Origin: Acidipropionibacterium sp.
GTDB lineage: Bacteria > Actinomycetota > Actinomycetes > Propionibacteriales > Propionibacteriaceae
NCBI GenBank assembly: GCA_022647765.1
Contig: JALCLH010000001.1
Coordinates: 397,152-461,151, forward strand
Length of the DNA stretch: 64,000 nucleotides
Reading direction: 5' to 3'
Shown piece by piece: positions 44,125 through 53,537 of the stretch; within the stretch, counting starts at the first letter, position 1, and each line of letters starts with the position of its first letter. Under the pieces are notes generated by a model, which had not been told where the DNA came from, searched no databases, and saw nothing but the letters and a program-made list of their open reading frames with translations. The position numbers and the translations under genes were made by a program.

Positions 44125-44223
44125 GGATCGGCTGAAAGGACCCTGGGATCGGGTGTCCCGGTTGGGGATCCGTGACGGCCGGATGCACGCTGGAACCGTT
44201 GCGCGGGCAGACCGCCCGGAGCA

Positions 44224-44466
44224 TTGACGGAGAGCGGGCAGTTCACAGTGGAGTTCATATTCATCGTCTCGATGGTGGTCATTCTTCTGGTCGCCGGGGG
44301 AGTCGCCGCGGTCGTGTGGGCCGGGCTTCGCGAGCCCGGACGGCCGGTCGAGGGATCCGGCGTCACGGCGTCCGCGGCGCGGATCGGCCGGGTGCTCGAC
44401 GGGGATGAGGACGCCTCCTCGCTGCTCGGCGCGGTCCGGGTCCCGGTGAGCTCCTCGCACAAGTAG
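44224..44466 (+). CDS. Small prepilin-like (Flp/TadE-like) membrane protein
   Basis: MTESGQFTVEFIFIVSMVVILLVAGG matches class IV prepilin G^XXXXEF plus hydrophobic stretch; 80 aa; TTG start. Confidence 0.55.
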   Translation: MTESGQFTVEFIFIVSMVVILLVAGGVAAVVWAGLREPGRPVEGSGVTASAARIGRVLDGDEDASSLLGAVRVPVSSSHK

Positions 44467-44509
44467 GTCGCATGGGTCGCGCGAGTGAGGGCCCCGGTAG
44501 GATCGTCGC

Positions 44510-45655
44510 GTGCCAATCTCCATGATCTTCGTGTGGACGCTCTTCGGCGTCCTGGTTCTGGCCATCGTTGTCGGGGTGTCTGTCGCCCTCGTCAACCGCT
44601 ACCGGGTCGTCAAGGGCCGCAAGGCCCCTGCCGAGGTGGAGGCCCCGCCTGCCGAGCCGCCCAGTGAGCAGCCGACCGGTGAGCCGGAGGCCGAGGAGCC
44701 GGCCGCCGTCGTCGCGGAGCCGGAGGTCCCGGAGGCCCCCGCATCGAGGATGGCGCGGCTGCGCCGGCGGCTGGCCGGCAGCAACAACGCCCTGGCCCGC
44801 GGCCTGGCCCAACTGCTCAGCGCCGATCGGATCGACGACGAGACCTGGGACGACTTCGAGACCTCCCTCATCACCTCCGACCTGGGAGTCGGCCCCACCA
44901 CCGAACTGGTGGAGAAGCTGCGCGGCGAATTCGCCATCGACGGCGTCGCCGATCCCGGCCAGGCCAGGACGATCCTGCACCGCGAGCTGGTCAATCTGGT
45001 CGATCCCGCAATGGACCGGGGGCTGAACCTGGACCATCCCGAGGGCAGGCCCGCCGTGATCCTCATGGTCGGCGTCAACGGAACCGGCAAGACCACCACC
45101 TGCGGCAAACTGGCCAGGGTGCTGGTGGCCGAGGGACACTCGGTCCTGCTCGGCGCCGCAGACACCTTCCGCGCCGCTGCCAGCGAGCAGTTGCAGACCT
45201 GGGGGGACCGGGTCGGAGTGCGCACCATCAGCAAGGAGGAGGGCGCCGATCCGGCGTCGGTGGCCTACGAGGCGGTCCAGGCGGGCATCGACGAGGGGAT
45301 CGACGTCGTCCTGGTCGACACCGCAGGGCGGCTGCACACCAAGACCGGCCTGATGGATGAGCTCGGCAAGGTCAAGCGGGTCATCGAGAAGCTGGCCCCG
45401 GTCTGCGAGGTGCTGCTGGTGCTGGACGCCACCACCGGTCAGAACGGTCTCACCCAGGCGAGGATCTTCGCCGAGGTGGTCGACGTCTCCGGCATCGTGC
45501 TGAGCAAGCTGGACGGTTCGGCCAAGGGGGGCATCGTCGTCCAGGTGCAGCGCGAGCTCGGCGTCCCCGTTAAGCTGATCGGGCTCGGCGAGGGGCCCGA
45601 CGATCTGGCTCCCTTCGACACCGAGCAGTTCGTCTCGGGACTCATGGGAGAGTAG
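44510..45655 (+). CDS. ftsY: Signal recognition particle receptor FtsY
   Basis: VNGTGKTTTCGKLARVLVAEGHSVLLGAADTFRAAASEQL; DTAGRLHTKTGLMDEL. Confidence 0.96.
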   Translation: MPISMIFVWTLFGVLVLAIVVGVSVALVNRYRVVKGRKAPAEVEAPPAEPPSEQPTGEPEAEEPAAVVAEPEVPEAPASRMARLRRRLAGSNNALARGLAQLLSADRIDDETWDDFETSLITSDLGVGPTTELVEKLRGEFAIDGVADPGQARTILHRELVNLVDPAMDRGLNLDHPEGRPAVILMVGVNGTGKTTTCGKLARVLVAEGHSVLLGAADTFRAAASEQLQTWGDRVGVRTISKEEGADPASVAYEAVQAGIDEGIDVVLVDTAGRLHTKTGLMDELGKVKRVIEKLAPVCEVLLVLDATTGQNGLTQARIFAEVVDVSGIVLSKLDGSAKGGIVVQVQRELGVPVKLIGLGEGPDDLAPFDTEQFVSGLMGE

Positions 45656-45659
45656 GGCG

Positions 45660-46724
45660 ATGACGCAGATTCCACCAGATGGTCCAGCGGAGGACCCTGG
45701 CGCAGTGGTGCCGATGCGTCTGGACTCGGCCAGGATCGCGGTGCTCATCCCCTGCTACAACGAGGAGGCCACCGTCGAGAAGGTGGTCAGGGACTACCGG
45801 GCCGCCCTTCCACAGGCGGAGGTCTACGTCTACGACAACAACTCCACCGACCGCACCGCGGAGATCGCCGCCGCCCTAGCGACCGACGACGCTCAGGTGC
45901 ACCTGCGGCACGAGTGGCGCCAGGGCAAGGGCAATGTCATTCATTCGATGTTCCGCGACATCGACGCCGACTGCTATGTGATGATCGACGGGGACGACAC
46001 CTACCCCGCCGAGTACGCGCCCCAACTGGCGGAACTGGTGCTGTCGGGCAAGGCGGACATGGCCATCGGCGACCGGCTGTCCACGACCTATGCCGAGGAG
46101 AACAAGCGGCCCTTCCACGAGATGGGCAACAGCGTGGTGCGGGGTCTCATCAATCGGCTGTTCCGGTGCGACATCACCGACATCATGACCGGCTACCGGG
46201 CCTTCTCGCGCACCTTCGTCAAGGGCTTCCCGGTGCTGTCGCGAGGTTTCGAGATCGAGACCGAGATGTCCATCCACGCGGTCGACAAGAACCTCAAGGT
46301 CCGCGAGGTGCCGATCGACTACCGCGATCGGCCCGAGGGATCGGCCTCGAAGCTCAACACCTACTCCGACGGCCTGAAGGTGCTGCGCACCGTGTTCAGG
46401 CTGTTCAAGAACTATCATCCGCTGGCCTTCTTCGGATGGGTCGGCGCCCTCTTCGCGATCGCCTGCATGGTGACCTTCCTCCCGATCTTCGTGGAGTACC
46501 TGAGATCCGGGGAGGTGCCGCGGTACCCCACCCTCATCGTCTCGGTCGCGCTGGGCGTGGCCGCCCTGCTGTGCTGGGCCGTGGCGCTCATTCTCGACGT
46601 CGAGGTGGCCAAGAGCCGGCAGCTGTACGAGGTGATGACGAACTATCACGATCACATCGAGAGACTGATGTTCACGCGTCGCCAGGAGGAGCACAGGACG
46701 GTGGATCAGAGCCGCAATGGCTGA
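45660..46724 (+). CDS. Family 2 glycosyltransferase (polyprenyl-phosphate transferase type) with C-terminal TM helices
   Basis: RIAVLIPCYNEEATVEKVVRDYRAALPQAEVYVYDNNSTDRT; VMIDGDDTYPAEY; two TM helices. Confidence 0.9.
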   Translation: MTQIPPDGPAEDPGAVVPMRLDSARIAVLIPCYNEEATVEKVVRDYRAALPQAEVYVYDNNSTDRTAEIAAALATDDAQVHLRHEWRQGKGNVIHSMFRDIDADCYVMIDGDDTYPAEYAPQLAELVLSGKADMAIGDRLSTTYAEENKRPFHEMGNSVVRGLINRLFRCDITDIMTGYRAFSRTFVKGFPVLSRGFEIETEMSIHAVDKNLKVREVPIDYRDRPEGSASKLNTYSDGLKVLRTVFRLFKNYHPLAFFGWVGALFAIACMVTFLPIFVEYLRSGEVPRYPTLIVSVALGVAALLCWAVALILDVEVAKSRQLYEVMTNYHDHIERLMFTRRQEEHRTVDQSRNG

Positions 46725-47067
46725 ACCGTCCCGGGTTCCCGCCGCCACGGCTCCGATGGGCATTCTCCTGATGGTGGTGTCCTCGCTGTTCTCCTGCACC
46801 GGACAGCTGATGTGGAAGCTCGGCGCCACTCGCGGAATCGGCGATGTCATCCTCGGCTTCGCCCTCTACGCCGTGGGCGCCCTGCTGATGCTGGTGGCCT
46901 ACCGATTCGGAGAGCTGTCGGTGCTGCAGCCGATCCTCGGGCTCTCCTACGTCCTCAGCCTGCTGGCCGGCTGGGCATGGCTGGGGGAGACCATCACGGT
47001 GGGACGGGTGATCGGCGTCATCGCCGTGGTGGCCGGCGTCGCGATGGTCGCCAGGAGCTCGCGATGA
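46717..47067 (+). CDS. EamA/SMR-like half transporter, first of a pair
   Basis: 4-TM ~116 aa; GELSVLQPILGLSYVLSLLAGWAWLGETITVGRVIGVIAVVAGV. Confidence 0.82.
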   Translation: MAEPSRVPAATAPMGILLMVVSSLFSCTGQLMWKLGATRGIGDVILGFALYAVGALLMLVAYRFGELSVLQPILGLSYVLSLLAGWAWLGETITVGRVIGVIAVVAGVAMVARSSR

Positions 47068-47399
47068 CCGGCCTGGTGTGGTCGGCGCTGCTGGTGATGA
47101 CCCTGCTCGGCTCGTTGGCCAGCTGGATGCTGAAACTGGCCTCGGCGGACCTGCGGCCCACCCATCTGATCCGCGACTGGCACCTGTACGCCGGTGGCGC
47201 GGGATATCTGTGCGCCGCCCTCATCAACATCTGGGTTCTGCGATACATGGATCTGTCGGCGGTGCTGCCGCTGACCGCCCTGACCTATGTGTGGACGCTC
47301 ATCCTGGCGCGTTTGTTCCTGGGTGAGAGGCTCAATCGGTGGAAGATCGGCGGAGTCACCGCCATCCTTCTCGGCGTCGCCCTGATAGCGACAATGTGA
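47064..47399 (+). CDS. EamA/SMR-like half transporter, second of a pair
   Basis: 4-TM 111 aa; MDLSAVLPLTALTYVWTLILARLFLGERLNRWKIGGVTAILLGVAL; overlaps previous gene by 4 nt. Confidence 0.82.
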   Translation: MTGLVWSALLVMTLLGSLASWMLKLASADLRPTHLIRDWHLYAGGAGYLCAALINIWVLRYMDLSAVLPLTALTYVWTLILARLFLGERLNRWKIGGVTAILLGVALIATM

Positions 47400-47417
47400 C
47401 AATGCGAGGTGGGGCCC

Positions 47418-49268
47418 GTGCCCGAAGACGTTGAGGGACCACGAGTGGCGGGCGGCCGTTGGCGCGCCCTCGGAGGACCGGGGGCGTTGCTGATCGCCCT
47501 GGCGGTCTCCGCGCTGCTCATTGCCGCCTGGTGGCTGACCAGCCACGTCGGGACCCCTCGTCCCACCCAGTGGATCGCGATGGCGGCCGGCTGGCTGGTC
47601 CTGGCGGTGGCGATGCGGCTGAGCGTGCGCATCCGGCGTCCCGTGCTGTGGCTGGTGGCCGTGGCGCTGGCCGCGGTGATGGCGCTGATGCGAGTGCTGG
47701 GCGGGCGCTTCGACGTCGCCCTGAAACCGCCGTATCGCCACACCCGGATCTCCCCCTGGTGGGAGTTCGCCGTCGACTGGATCATCGCGACGGCGGTGAT
47801 CTGCGTGCTGCTGGAGTATCTGTCCCGGCCCAGGCCGGTCTGCTCGCAGCCCCTCACCAGACGCCGCAGGATCGGCTGGTGGGTCGGTGCCACGGTGCTG
47901 ATGCTGTTGGCCTGGGCCCCCTATCTGCTGGCCTTCTGGCCCGGCATCGTGGTGCGCGACTCCTGGTCGTCGATCCGGATCGGCACCGGCATGCAGGCCC
48001 TCAACAATCATCACCCGATCGCCTTCTCGCTGCTGGTCGGCCTGTGCATGAGGATCGGCGGCAGCTTCACCGCCGGCACGGCGGTCTTCTCACTGCTGCA
48101 GGGCTTCCTGTTCGCCGCGGGACTGGCGGTGTGCCTGGTCTGGCTGCGCCATCGGGGCGGTCGCTGGCCGGCGATCCTGGGCCTGGTCTGGCTGGCGCTG
48201 GACCCGTCGGTGGCGATGTGGTCGATCAGCATGCAGAAGGACACCCTGTTCAGTCTGGTGATGACCCTGATGATGGTGCTGCTCGCCGAGGCCGGTCTTC
48301 GCGGCTGGTCCTGGCTGGTGCGTCCGTGGCCGCTGGCCGGCTTCCTGGCCGGGCTGGTGGGGCTGTCCTTCACCCGCAACAACGGCACCTACATCGCCGC
48401 CTTCCTGGTCGCGGCGATCAGTCTCTTCCTCATCCCGAGGCTGTTGCGGCCACTGCGGTGCGGGTGGCGCTGGTGGGCGGTGCCGCTCAGCGCCGCCGTC
48501 GTGATGGTCGCCGTGCTGGGCATCCAGGGGCCGGGCTATCGGCGGGCCGGAGTCGTGCCCAGCAACTTCGTCGAATCCGCCGGGCTGCCGCTGCAACAGC
48601 TGGCCTGGGCCAACCGGTACGGGACCCTGACCGCCGATCAGCAGGCGACGCTGCGCAACCTGATGCCTCTGGAACGGATGCGCCAGGACTACAACCCGAC
48701 CCTCTCCGACAACATCAAGTTCGATCCCAAGGGGTTCGACAACGCGTGGCTGAACCACCACCGTCGCGAGTTCATGACCACCTGGGCCGAGGCATTTCCC
48801 GCCAACCGCGCCGGCTACGGCCTGGCCTGGTTCGCCCTGGCCGGTCGCTACCTGGACCCCGGATCGGTGTTCCTCAGAGTGGATCCGGGCACCAAGCGGG
48901 GATCGGGCACCATCGTCATCCATGACCGGGACCGGCTGGACTCCGTCACGGGAGGGTCGGTGAGAGCCGATCAGCTGCTGAGTGCGGCCCGGACCGTGGC
49001 CCGCAATCCCTGGACCGGCGTCACCTATCGGATGCCGCTGGTGATCTGGTCGGCGATCCTGGCGATGTGCTCTGCGCTGCTGGCCAGGCGCCCGCGCGGC
49101 TCCTTGGCCTTCCTGCCGATGGTCGGCATGGTGCTCACCCTGCTGATCGCAGCACCGCTCACCGAGTACCGATATGTGGCGGCCGGCCACGTCGGGCTGC
49201 CGTTCCTGCTGATGGCGCTGTGGGCGGGAGCCCATGATGAGGAGGAGGACGCGGATGCCCGCCGCTGA
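47418..49268 (+). CDS. Polytopic membrane protein, DUF6020/GT-C-like
   Basis: About 11 hydrophobic segments; FWPGIVVRDSWSSIRIGTGMQALNNHHPIAFSLL (Asp ... HHP) near the second external loop. Confidence 0.72.
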   Translation: MPEDVEGPRVAGGRWRALGGPGALLIALAVSALLIAAWWLTSHVGTPRPTQWIAMAAGWLVLAVAMRLSVRIRRPVLWLVAVALAAVMALMRVLGGRFDVALKPPYRHTRISPWWEFAVDWIIATAVICVLLEYLSRPRPVCSQPLTRRRRIGWWVGATVLMLLAWAPYLLAFWPGIVVRDSWSSIRIGTGMQALNNHHPIAFSLLVGLCMRIGGSFTAGTAVFSLLQGFLFAAGLAVCLVWLRHRGGRWPAILGLVWLALDPSVAMWSISMQKDTLFSLVMTLMMVLLAEAGLRGWSWLVRPWPLAGFLAGLVGLSFTRNNGTYIAAFLVAAISLFLIPRLLRPLRCGWRWWAVPLSAAVVMVAVLGIQGPGYRRAGVVPSNFVESAGLPLQQLAWANRYGTLTADQQATLRNLMPLERMRQDYNPTLSDNIKFDPKGFDNAWLNHHRREFMTTWAEAFPANRAGYGLAWFALAGRYLDPGSVFLRVDPGTKRGSGTIVIHDRDRLDSVTGGSVRADQLLSAARTVARNPWTGVTYRMPLVIWSAILAMCSALLARRPRGSLAFLPMVGMVLTLLIAAPLTEYRYVAAGHVGLPFLLMALWAGAHDEEEDADARR

Positions 49269-50394
49269 GATCGGCATCATGAGCCCGGGCCTGGCTCGAG
49301 CGACGGTCTGTGCGGCGGTGGTTCTGCCACTGGTGCTCGCCCTGTGGTGGGGATGGCGCGCCGGGGGCGGCCGATGGCGCCGGATCCGGCGGGGGGCGGG
49401 CCGTTGGATCCTGGTGGTGGCCTGCCAGGGCATCGCGCTGGTCGCGGTCTTCCTGCCGATCAACGGCACATACGGCTTCTACACCAGCTGGGGCGAGCTG
49501 CTCGGCGAGGCGCCGGTGGCCCCTCGCCACGACCTGGTCGACATCCATCGCACCACGGTGCGCAGGATCCCGATCTCCAAGGACAACCCGCATCCGGACG
49601 GGCTGATGGCCGGCATCATGATGCCCGGCACCGATCTGCGGAACGCGCACGTGCCGGTCTGGCTCCCGCCGCAGTACTTCGAGCACTCCGAGAGCCACAC
49701 CAGATTCCCCGTCCTCTACTGGATCGGCGGTGTTGACGACACGGGCGACCGGGACAACATCTCCATCCCGCTCATCGGCCCGGCCCTTCAACTCATCAAG
49801 ACCTATCAGACCAATCCCTTCGTCATCGCGTTCCTGCCCGGGGAGATCCGCGGCGGGCAGGACACCGAGTGCACCGACGTCGGGGGGATCGACCAGCAGA
49901 GCTGGCTGATGCGCACCGCGATCCCCCACCTGCAGCAGCACTACCGGGTCGGTCGGAACAGGGCGTCCACATTCATCGCGGGCTTCAGCACTGGCGGCTA
50001 TTGCGCGGCCAACTTCTCGATCAAGTACCACACCGACTTCCGCGCCGGTTTCGGGCTGGCGCCCTACTTCCACCCGGTCTATGCGGAGCCCCAGCTGTCC
50101 CAGGTGAGCCAGCAGACCCGGGACGACAACTCTCCGATCATGAGGGTCAAGAACCGGACCGTGCCCGCGAATGTGCGCTTCCTCTCGGTGATGAGCACGA
50201 CCGACCGATCCACCTGGTCGAACCCTGCGCTGTCCTACGGGCAGGTCTGGGCGGACGGTCAGGACTTCTGGAACCACGCTCATCAGATGCCGCAGTTCTC
50301 CTTCATTCTCACCGAGGACGGTGGTCACCAGACCGGCACCTACACCCCATACGTTCCGGAGTCGCTGCGCTGGCTGGGACAGTACGGCCTGTGA
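49234..50394 (+). CDS. Membrane-anchored alpha/beta hydrolase (esterase D / Ag85-like fold)
   Basis: Two N-terminal TM segments; nucleophile elbow GFSTGGYC; C-terminal EDGGHQTGTY. Confidence 0.82.
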   Translation: MMRRRTRMPAAEIGIMSPGLARATVCAAVVLPLVLALWWGWRAGGGRWRRIRRGAGRWILVVACQGIALVAVFLPINGTYGFYTSWGELLGEAPVAPRHDLVDIHRTTVRRIPISKDNPHPDGLMAGIMMPGTDLRNAHVPVWLPPQYFEHSESHTRFPVLYWIGGVDDTGDRDNISIPLIGPALQLIKTYQTNPFVIAFLPGEIRGGQDTECTDVGGIDQQSWLMRTAIPHLQQHYRVGRNRASTFIAGFSTGGYCAANFSIKYHTDFRAGFGLAPYFHPVYAEPQLSQVSQQTRDDNSPIMRVKNRTVPANVRFLSVMSTTDRSTWSNPALSYGQVWADGQDFWNHAHQMPQFSFILTEDGGHQTGTYTPYVPESLRWLGQYGL

Positions 50395-50462
50395 GGAGGC
50401 GGGCGGATGGGCGGTACTGTGGTCCCTGACCGCCAGCCCAAGTCCACCGAAGGAACTCAGCC

Positions 50463-52049
50463 GTGTTCGACACACTCCAGGATCGGCTTGCCGCGACGTT
50501 CAAGGGTCTTCGCGGCAAGGGACACCTGACCGACTCCGACATCGACGCCACCGCGCGGCAGATTCGCATCGCGCTGCTGGAGGCCGACGTCAACCTCGGC
50601 GTGGTCAAGGAGTTCGTCGCCGCGGTCAAGGAGCGGTGCCACGGCGCGGAGCTGTCGAAGGCCCTCAATCCGACCCAGCAGATCGTCAAGATCGTCAATG
50701 AGGAGCTGGTCGGCATCCTCGGCGGGGAGACCCGCACGGTGCGGTTCGCCAAGACCCCTCCCACGGTCATCATGCTGGCCGGCCTCCAGGGCGCCGGCAA
50801 GACCACCCTGGCCGGAAAACTGGCCCACTGGTTCAAGGACGAGGGCCACTCCCCGATGCTGGCGGCCTGCGACCTGCAGCGGCCCAACGCCGTCACCCAG
50901 CTCCAGGTGGTGGGGGAGCGGGCCGGGGTCAAGGTCTTCGCCCCGCAGCCCGGCAACGGGGTGGGCGACCCGATCGAGGTCGCCAGACAGGCCGTGGAAG
51001 AGGCCCGCCGCAAGCTCTACGACGTCGTCATCATCGACACCGCCGGACGGCTGGGCGTCGACGAGGAACTGATGCGCCAGGCCGCCGACATCAAGGCCGC
51101 CACCAGCCCCGCCGAGACCCTCTTCGTGGTCGACGCCATGATCGGTCAGGACGCCGTCAACACCGCCGTCGCCTTCCAGGAGGGGGTGGGCTTCGACGGG
51201 GTCGTGCTCACCAAGCTCGACGGCGACGCCCGCGGCGGCGCCGCGCTGTCGATCGCGCGAGTGGTCGGCAAGCCGATCATGTTCGCTTCCTCCGGCGAGG
51301 GCCTCAAGGAGTTCGACGTCTTCCATCCCGACCGGATGGCCTCGCGAATCCTCGACATGGGCGACATGCTCACCCTCATCGAGCAGGCCGAGAAGGCCTT
51401 CGACCAGGAGCAGTCCCAGGCCGCCGCCGAGAAGCTGATGGCCGGCAAGGGGCAGTTCGGGCTCGACGACTTCCTGGGCCTGATGCGCCAGATGCGCCAG
51501 ATGGGGCCGATGTCCAAGATCATGGGGATGCTGCCCGGCGTCGGGCAGATGAAGAACCAGATCTCCGACATTGACGAGCGCGAGGTGGACCGCATCGAGG
51601 CCATCATCTTGTCGATGACCCCGGCCGAGCGGGCCGATGTCGGCATCCTCAACGGCTCCCGCCGGGCACGCATCGCCAAGGGATCGGGGGTCGAGGTCCG
51701 CGACGTCAACAACCTGGTCAATCGCTTCGTCGACGCGCGCAAGATGATGACCCAGATGAGTCAGGGCATGGGCGGAGGCATGGTCGGCTCGATGGCCAAG
51801 CGCGGCGCCAAGCAGCAGAAGAAGAAGCAGCAGAAGCGGCGCAAGGGCTCCTCCGGCAACCCCGCCAAGCGCGCCGCCCAGGAGAAGGCCGCGAAGAACC
51901 CGCAGAAGAGCGCCCCGGCCGGCAACCCGTTCGGGAACCCGGCCGGCCTGCCCGCCTCCCAGGAGGATCTGCAGAAGGCGATGGCCGACTTCAAGATGCC
52001 GGCCAGCATGGAGCAGATGTTCAACCAGACCAACAAGGGACCGCGCTGA
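50463..52049 (+). CDS. ffh: Signal recognition particle protein Ffh
   Basis: LAGLQGAGKTTLAGKLAHWFKDEGHSPMLAACDLQRPNAV; M-domain DFLGLMRQMRQMGPMSKIMGMLPG. Confidence 0.97.
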   Translation: MFDTLQDRLAATFKGLRGKGHLTDSDIDATARQIRIALLEADVNLGVVKEFVAAVKERCHGAELSKALNPTQQIVKIVNEELVGILGGETRTVRFAKTPPTVIMLAGLQGAGKTTLAGKLAHWFKDEGHSPMLAACDLQRPNAVTQLQVVGERAGVKVFAPQPGNGVGDPIEVARQAVEEARRKLYDVVIIDTAGRLGVDEELMRQAADIKAATSPAETLFVVDAMIGQDAVNTAVAFQEGVGFDGVVLTKLDGDARGGAALSIARVVGKPIMFASSGEGLKEFDVFHPDRMASRILDMGDMLTLIEQAEKAFDQEQSQAAAEKLMAGKGQFGLDDFLGLMRQMRQMGPMSKIMGMLPGVGQMKNQISDIDEREVDRIEAIILSMTPAERADVGILNGSRRARIAKGSGVEVRDVNNLVNRFVDARKMMTQMSQGMGGGMVGSMAKRGAKQQKKKQQKRRKGSSGNPAKRAAQEKAAKNPQKSAPAGNPFGNPAGLPASQEDLQKAMADFKMPASMEQMFNQTNKGPR

Positions 52050-52050
52050 G

Positions 52051-53226
52051 ATGAGCGCCGGGCCGGCCGCGGCGCCGCTGTTCCACACCCACACCCACGA
52101 CGGCTCCACCCACACCCATGTGGACCCGGCCGCCCTGGAGCGCCTGGCACCCGCCGAGGACCTGCGGATTCGCGGCGTCGTGCTGCCCTCCGGTGAGCAG
52201 AAGGACCTCTGGATCCACGACGGGGTGCTCGTCGAGGGCCCGCTCCCGGGCGCCCGCACGCTGGCCGACGGCTGCTGGGTGATGCCCGGCCTGGTCGACG
52301 CCCACAACCACATCGGGTTGGACGCCCACGGCGCGGTCAGCGCCGAGGAGGCCGAGCAGCAGGCGGTCACCGAGTCCGAGGCGGGGACCCTGCTGATCCG
52401 CGACGCCGGATCGCCGGCCGACACCCACTGGATCGACGAGCGCGAGGACCTGCCCCGCATCATCCGGGCCGGACGCCACATCGCCCGCCCCAAGCGCTAC
52501 ATCCGCAACTACGCCGCCGAGGTCGACCCCGACGACCTGGTCGCCGAGGTGGACCGTCAGGCCCGCGCCGGGGACGGCTGGGTCAAGCTGGTCGGTGACT
52601 GGATCGACCGGTCGCAGGGCGATCTGGCGCCGCTGTGGCCCCAGGACGCGGCCCGCGCCGCCATCGAGCGGGCCCACGAGCTGGGTGCCCGGGTCACCGC
52701 CCACTGCTTCTCCGAGGAGGCTCCCGCCCAGCTGGTGGCGGCCGGGATCGACGGCATCGAGCACGGCACCGGACTCACCGACGAGACCATCTCCGAGATG
52801 GCGGTGCGCGGGGTCGCCCTGGTGCCCACCCTGGTCAACATCGAGAACTTCCCGTCCATCGCGGCCGCGGCCGAGGGCAAGTTCCCGACCTACGCGGCGC
52901 ACATGCGCCACCTCCACGCCCATGTCGGCGAGACCATCGGCAAGGCCGTGGACGCCGGGGTCCCGGTCTACGCCGGCACCGACGCCGGCGGCACCGTCCC
53001 GCACGGCCTGGTGAGCCAGGAAGTGAGGATGCTCTCCGAGATCGGCGGACCCGAGTTCGCCCTGGGAGCCGCCTCCTGGCGGGCCCGAAAGTGGCTCGGC
53101 GGCCAGGAGCTGGAGATCGGCGACTCCGCGGACCTGCTCGTCCTGGACGCCGACCCCCGGAAGGACCTCAGCACCCTCGACAATCCGCACGTTGTCGTCC
53201 TGCGGGGACGGGTGTTGCTGCGATAG
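52051..53226 (+). CDS. Amidohydrolase family protein
   Basis: WVMPGLVDAHNHIGLDAHG; VTAHCFSEE; GIEHGTGL; YAGTDAGGTVPHG. Confidence 0.9.
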   Translation: MSAGPAAAPLFHTHTHDGSTHTHVDPAALERLAPAEDLRIRGVVLPSGEQKDLWIHDGVLVEGPLPGARTLADGCWVMPGLVDAHNHIGLDAHGAVSAEEAEQQAVTESEAGTLLIRDAGSPADTHWIDEREDLPRIIRAGRHIARPKRYIRNYAAEVDPDDLVAEVDRQARAGDGWVKLVGDWIDRSQGDLAPLWPQDAARAAIERAHELGARVTAHCFSEEAPAQLVAAGIDGIEHGTGLTDETISEMAVRGVALVPTLVNIENFPSIAAAAEGKFPTYAAHMRHLHAHVGETIGKAVDAGVPVYAGTDAGGTVPHGLVSQEVRMLSEIGGPEFALGAASWRARKWLGGQELEIGDSADLLVLDADPRKDLSTLDNPHVVVLRGRVLLR

Positions 53227-53237
53227 GCATCTGCGGA

Positions 53238-53315
53238 GTGAACATTTCACTCGCGTAAGGGGCGCTTCTCGGCTCCAGACGCTCGGCGCCCCGCTTCGGC
53301 GAGTGAAATGTGCAC
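53238..53315. repeat. 78-bp nested inverted repeat between the amidohydrolase gene and rpsP
   Basis: gtgaacatttcactcgc ... gcgagtgaaatgtgcac (16/17 complementary) enclosing ggggcgc ... gcgcccc. Confidence 0.88.
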
Positions 53316-53537
53316 CGCTGCCCGCCGCCCGACCTCTTTGCACCGGCCGAGCCCGGCGAGTTTCCGTGCCGGGGCACGATGTGGCAGAATGGCGAGAGCT
53401 TCTGCCCGGTCAGGTACCCTCTCATGCCTGCCGGGTGGTTTCCCGGAGTCGTCACCGAGTGCCCCACACCGGCGGCGTCACCACCCGTTCTTCCCGGGCC
53501 GACAGCCCGGGTGCGTCCAATAGGAGAATCCACACAC

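Noticed and set aside
50457-52493. 678-aa minus-strand ORF opposite ffh
   Set aside because: Shadow ORF of ffh with His/Asp/Leu/Gly-biased translation.
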